A stretch of 24,422 nt of DNA from Kiritimatiellia bacterium (GTDB taxonomy: Bacteria > Verrucomicrobiota > Kiritimatiellia > SLAD01): positions 1-24,422 of the forward strand of contig SKXR01000069.1 of assembly GCA_007128275.1 (NCBI GenBank), written 5' to 3'. The notes under the pieces are model-generated. The model did not search any database. It was given only the letters and a program-made list of their open reading frames with translations, and was not told where the DNA came from. The translations under genes and the position numbers were made by a program. Each line of letters begins with the position of its first letter. Within the stretch, counting starts at the first letter, position 1. Positions 22,814 to 24,422 of this stretch are shown in pieces.

Positions 22814-23323
22814 GTGTCAAAAGTAATTAGAGTCTTGGGGGTCGATACGTCCCTGCGTTCCACGGGCGTGGGCGTGGTCGATGCCGTCGGCTCGAACTAC
22901 AAGGTCGTCACATGGGGCACGATCAAGAATCCGGCGGCGCGCGCGCATACCGCCTGTCTGGCCCACCTGTTTGAGCAAGTGCGCGAGATCATTCAACGCG
23001 ACAAACCCGAAGCCGCCGCCGTCGAAGGCATCTTCTTCAGCAAGAACGTGCGCACCGCCGTCACCTTGGGGCAGGCGCGCGGAGTCGTGCTTGCCGTGTG
23101 CGCGTTGGAACGCGTACCGGTGTTTGAGTATTCGCCACGTTCCGTTAAGCAGTCCGTCGTCGGCAACGGCAATGCGCACAAGGAACAAGTCGCCCGCATG
23201 GTCATGGTCCTGCTCGGACTGAAAGAAGAACCGAAAGAAGACGCCGCCGACGCCCTCGCCATGGCCCTCTGCCATCTCCACCACCACGGCCGCCCGGAAC
23301 TCAGCAGGAGCAAGGCGATTTGA
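22814..23323 (+). CDS. ruvC: Crossover junction endodeoxyribonuclease RuvC
   Basis: RuvC resolves Holliday junctions with RuvAB. The 169-residue protein has the acidic catalytic residues where expected: Asp11 (LGVDTSLRSTG), Glu71 (AVEGIFFSKN), Asp143 and Asp146 (EDAADALAMAL), compared with 7, 66, 138 and 141 in E. coli. The junction-binding helix region has GQARGVVLAV and NGNAHKEQVARMV. I chose GTG 22814, giving MSKVIRVLGVD; earlier in-frame codons encode repeat-derived sequence. There is no recognisable Shine-Dalgarno, and the upstream repeat mosaic ends only 10 bp earlier. ruvA and ruvB do not follow directly. Confidence 0.93.
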   Translation: MSKVIRVLGVDTSLRSTGVGVVDAVGSNYKVVTWGTIKNPAARAHTACLAHLFEQVREIIQRDKPEAAAVEGIFFSKNVRTAVTLGQARGVVLAVCALERVPVFEYSPRSVKQSVVGNGNAHKEQVARMVMVLLGLKEEPKEDAADALAMALCHLHHHGRPELSRSKAI

Positions 23324-23374
23324 GACACGAAAGGGGACCGGCGTTCACGGGTGCATGCCAAACACCCTGGCCAG

Positions 23375-23394
23375 TGATAGCTTATAAGCTATCA
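23375..23394. promoter_or_regulatory. perfect 20-bp palindrome, toxin-antitoxin operator type
   Basis: TGATAGCTTATAAGCTATCA is a perfect inverted repeat with a TATAAG (23383-23388) core that could be a -10 box. Palindromes of this ATAGC-TATAAG-CTAT form remind me of operators of HigBA-like toxin-antitoxin operons. No toxin or antitoxin gene is next to it. Confidence 0.5.
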
Positions 23395-23403
23395 TGCCGG
23401 AAA

Positions 23404-23429
23404 GGGTGATAGCCTATAAGCTATTACCC
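23404..23429. promoter_or_regulatory. second, imperfect copy of the palindrome
   Basis: A second copy of the 20-bp motif (TGATAGCCTATAAGCTATTA) carries two changes and is extended by GGG on the left and CCC on the right. It lies 32 bp (about three helical turns) from the first. Two in-phase operators suggest cooperative binding by a dimeric repressor. Confidence 0.5.
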
Positions 23430-23513
23430 TGCAGTCGATCCTTTGCCTCAATGTCTCCTAAGCTCACTGACTGTGACCTTGTTGCTTACAATAGCGTCTG
23501 GTACAAAAGCGCG

Positions 23514-24269
23514 ATGGAGAGGAACACGAAAGAGAACACGGGGAAGAGCACGGACCGACACGGACCGACACGGACGGGCGACGGGTTGATTCCGAAGCAC
23601 GGGGGATACAAGAACACGAAGACGTGGCAACTGGCTGATCTGATTTATGATGTGACCGTGCGATTCTGCGACAAGTACGTGGATCGGCGCAGTCGGACAC
23701 ACGATCAGATGGTGCAGGCGGCGCGGAGCGGTTGCCAGAATCTGCAAGAGGGCAGTGTGGATTCCGGCACGTCCAAGAAGATCGAATTGAAACTGACCGG
23801 CATTGCCAAAGGCAGCCTCAAAGAATTGCAGCGCGACTATCAGAAGTTCCTGCAGCATCGCGATCTGCCCGAATGGCCCGCGAGTCATCCCGCGCTGACG
23901 CGCTTCAAGGCGCTGCGCTGCGCCACGCTGGAACAATTCCGCGCGTGGGTGGCTGAGGAAATGGGGCGGGCCAAAGAAGAAGGGAACACGGGGGAGAACA
24001 CGAAAGAGAACACGGACCCACACGGGCAGACACGGACGAAGAGGGATGAAGCTGACTTGAATGTCCGTGTCGGTCCATGTCAGTCCGTGTCTTCTTCTTC
24101 CTCTCCCGCCGTTTTCGCCGCCAACGGCGCGCTTTCTTTGCTCAATCTCTGCATCTATCTTGTGGACCGCCAGATGGAAGCGCAAGCGGCGGCCTTTGAA
24201 ACGGAAGGCGGCTTCACGGAACGACTCTATCGGAGGCGCACGGAACGCCGCAACCAGAGGAACGATTGA
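23514..24269 (+). CDS. Four-helix-bundle suffix-domain protein (S23-like) with repeat-encoded insertions
   Basis: A 251-residue protein of the S23/four-helix-bundle group, in the form with the extra C-terminal 'suffix' domain. Core motifs are LIPKHGGY (25-32), WQLADLIYDVTVRFCDKYVD, then RTHDQMVQAARSGCQNLQEG (61-80), SGTSKKIELKLTGIAKGSLKELQRDYQKFL and the suffix AANGALSLLNLCIYLVDRQM...EGGFTERLYRRR (203-242). Bundles of this type occur as 23S rRNA intervening-sequence proteins and as the Avd accessory of diversity-generating retroelements; the function of this form is unknown. Residues 3-21 and about 157-200 are encoded by CACGGAC-type repeats and look disordered (NTKENT, TRT, SSSSS). The start is uncertain: ATG 23514 lacks an SD; ATG 23451, or the true core near 23583, are alternatives. 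Confidence 0.78.
   Translation: MERNTKENTGKSTDRHGPTRTGDGLIPKHGGYKNTKTWQLADLIYDVTVRFCDKYVDRRSRTHDQMVQAARSGCQNLQEGSVDSGTSKKIELKLTGIAKGSLKELQRDYQKFLQHRDLPEWPASHPALTRFKALRCATLEQFRAWVAEEMGRAKEEGNTGENTKENTDPHGQTRTKRDEADLNVRVGPCQSVSSSSSPAVFAANGALSLLNLCIYLVDRQMEAQAAAFETEGGFTERLYRRRTERRNQRND
23522..23578 (+). repeat. CACGGAC repeat array 1 (before the four-helix core)
   Basis: GAACACGAAAGAGAACACGG (23522-23541) is followed by three 10-bp units CACGGACCGA, CACGGACCGA and CACGGACGGG (23549-23578). The array is translated in frame as the low-complexity N-terminus of the four-helix protein. Confidence 0.8.
23984..24092. repeat. CACGGAC repeat array 2, inverted halves, inside the four-helix gene
   Basis: The left half repeats GAACACGAAAGAGAACACGG exactly (23996-24015) and adds CACGGACCCA, CACGGGCAGA and CACGGACGAA units. 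The right half (24063-24091) is the reverse complement of array 1 with two mismatches in 27 bp. AGACACGGAC (24028-24037) and GTCCGTGTCT (24083-24092) can form a 10-bp stem. The reading frame passes through unbroken. Confidence 0.8.
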
Positions 24270-24302
24270 ATATCGAGGATGCGGTACATGATGTGAAGGC
24301 GG

Positions 24303-24422
24303 TCAACCCGCAAACCCGTGGTGGACAGGAGCACGCCCGAGGAGCTTCTTGACCCGATTGAGGTGAGGGGCTGTCATCGGTGAATCCCGTGTAGAAATGT
24401 TCGCCCTGATCACTTTTCAGGA
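24303..24422 (-). pseudogene. probable GIY-YIG nuclease remnant, frameshifted
   Basis: Reading leftward from the window end, one frame gives LKSDQGEHFYTGFTDD, which matches the start of YhbQ-like GIY-YIG proteins (the 'LxS...YTGxTxDL' strand). The match then moves to another frame as HLNRVKKLLGRAPVHHGF, corresponding to the 'LxxRVKxHNxGxxxHT' part. That frame stops at 24305. The shift and the lost motif residues suggest a decayed copy. The 5' part lies outside the window. The call rests on pattern recognition of a short piece. Confidence 0.4.

Noticed and set aside
23522..24092. CACGGAC arrays as a CRISPR locus
   Set aside because: Units are about 10 bp, contiguous, inverted in part and translated; there are no 28-37-bp repeats with unique spacers.

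Overview
The window is bacterial chromosome, moderately GC-rich by eye. It has short, head-to-tail, often overlapping housekeeping operons: prfB-trpC-trpF-trpB-yicC-gmk; nrdR; a TPR/EEP/HAD operon; amidase-HAD-lipoprotein; yebC-ruvC. A lysine-rich histone H1-like protein, an EF-G-like paralogue, a four-helix-bundle 'suffix' protein and several predicted lipoproteins together suggest a PVC-superphylum bacterium (Kiritimatiellota/Lentisphaerota-like). No rRNA or marker tree was available, so the placement is tentative.

Layout. 1-1145 is a type II restriction-modification locus: the C-terminal end of a D12-class adenine methylase (+), tail-to-tail with a NotI-family endonuclease (-). It looks less GC-rich than its surroundings, as expected for acquired DNA. 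1335-6552 is one tightly packed run with overlapping genes: RF2 with a programmed +1 frameshift, three tryptophan genes (no trpA), YicC and guanylate kinase. 6553-7115 holds a promoter, a long leader, a 56-residue VAKKK-repeat DNA-binding protein and a very clear terminator. 7249-8432 holds nrdR behind a probable NrdR box, plus an unrecognised gene. 8506-10584 is a thioredoxin-domain (YyaL/DUF255) protein. 10714-11923 is a pair of exported proteins of unknown function. 11933-14974 (-) is an operon of a TPR protein, a lipoprotein nuclease/phosphatase-fold enzyme and a HAD phosphatase. 15089-17806 (+) is an amidase, an unusual HAD protein and a lipoprotein with a SurA-like N-terminal region. 18003-19236 has a CBS-pair protein convergent with a spermidine-synthase-like methyltransferase. 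19446-23323 is an EF-G-like GTPase, YebC and RuvC.

The most unusual part is 22342-24422. The yebC-ruvC gap is filled by a roughly 445-bp mosaic of short repeats bounded by 15-bp perfect inverted repeats. It stops 10 bp before the ruvC start. After ruvC come two palindromes of toxin-antitoxin-operator type with no toxin or antitoxin gene. Next is a four-helix-bundle suffix-domain protein whose reading frame runs through two CACGGAC-type repeat arrays, one before the core and an inverted copy in a loop near the C-terminus. The window ends in what looks like a frameshifted GIY-YIG nuclease remnant. This looks like a hot spot for small repeat elements and decayed mobile genes.

No tRNA, rRNA, CRISPR array, transposase or origin was found.
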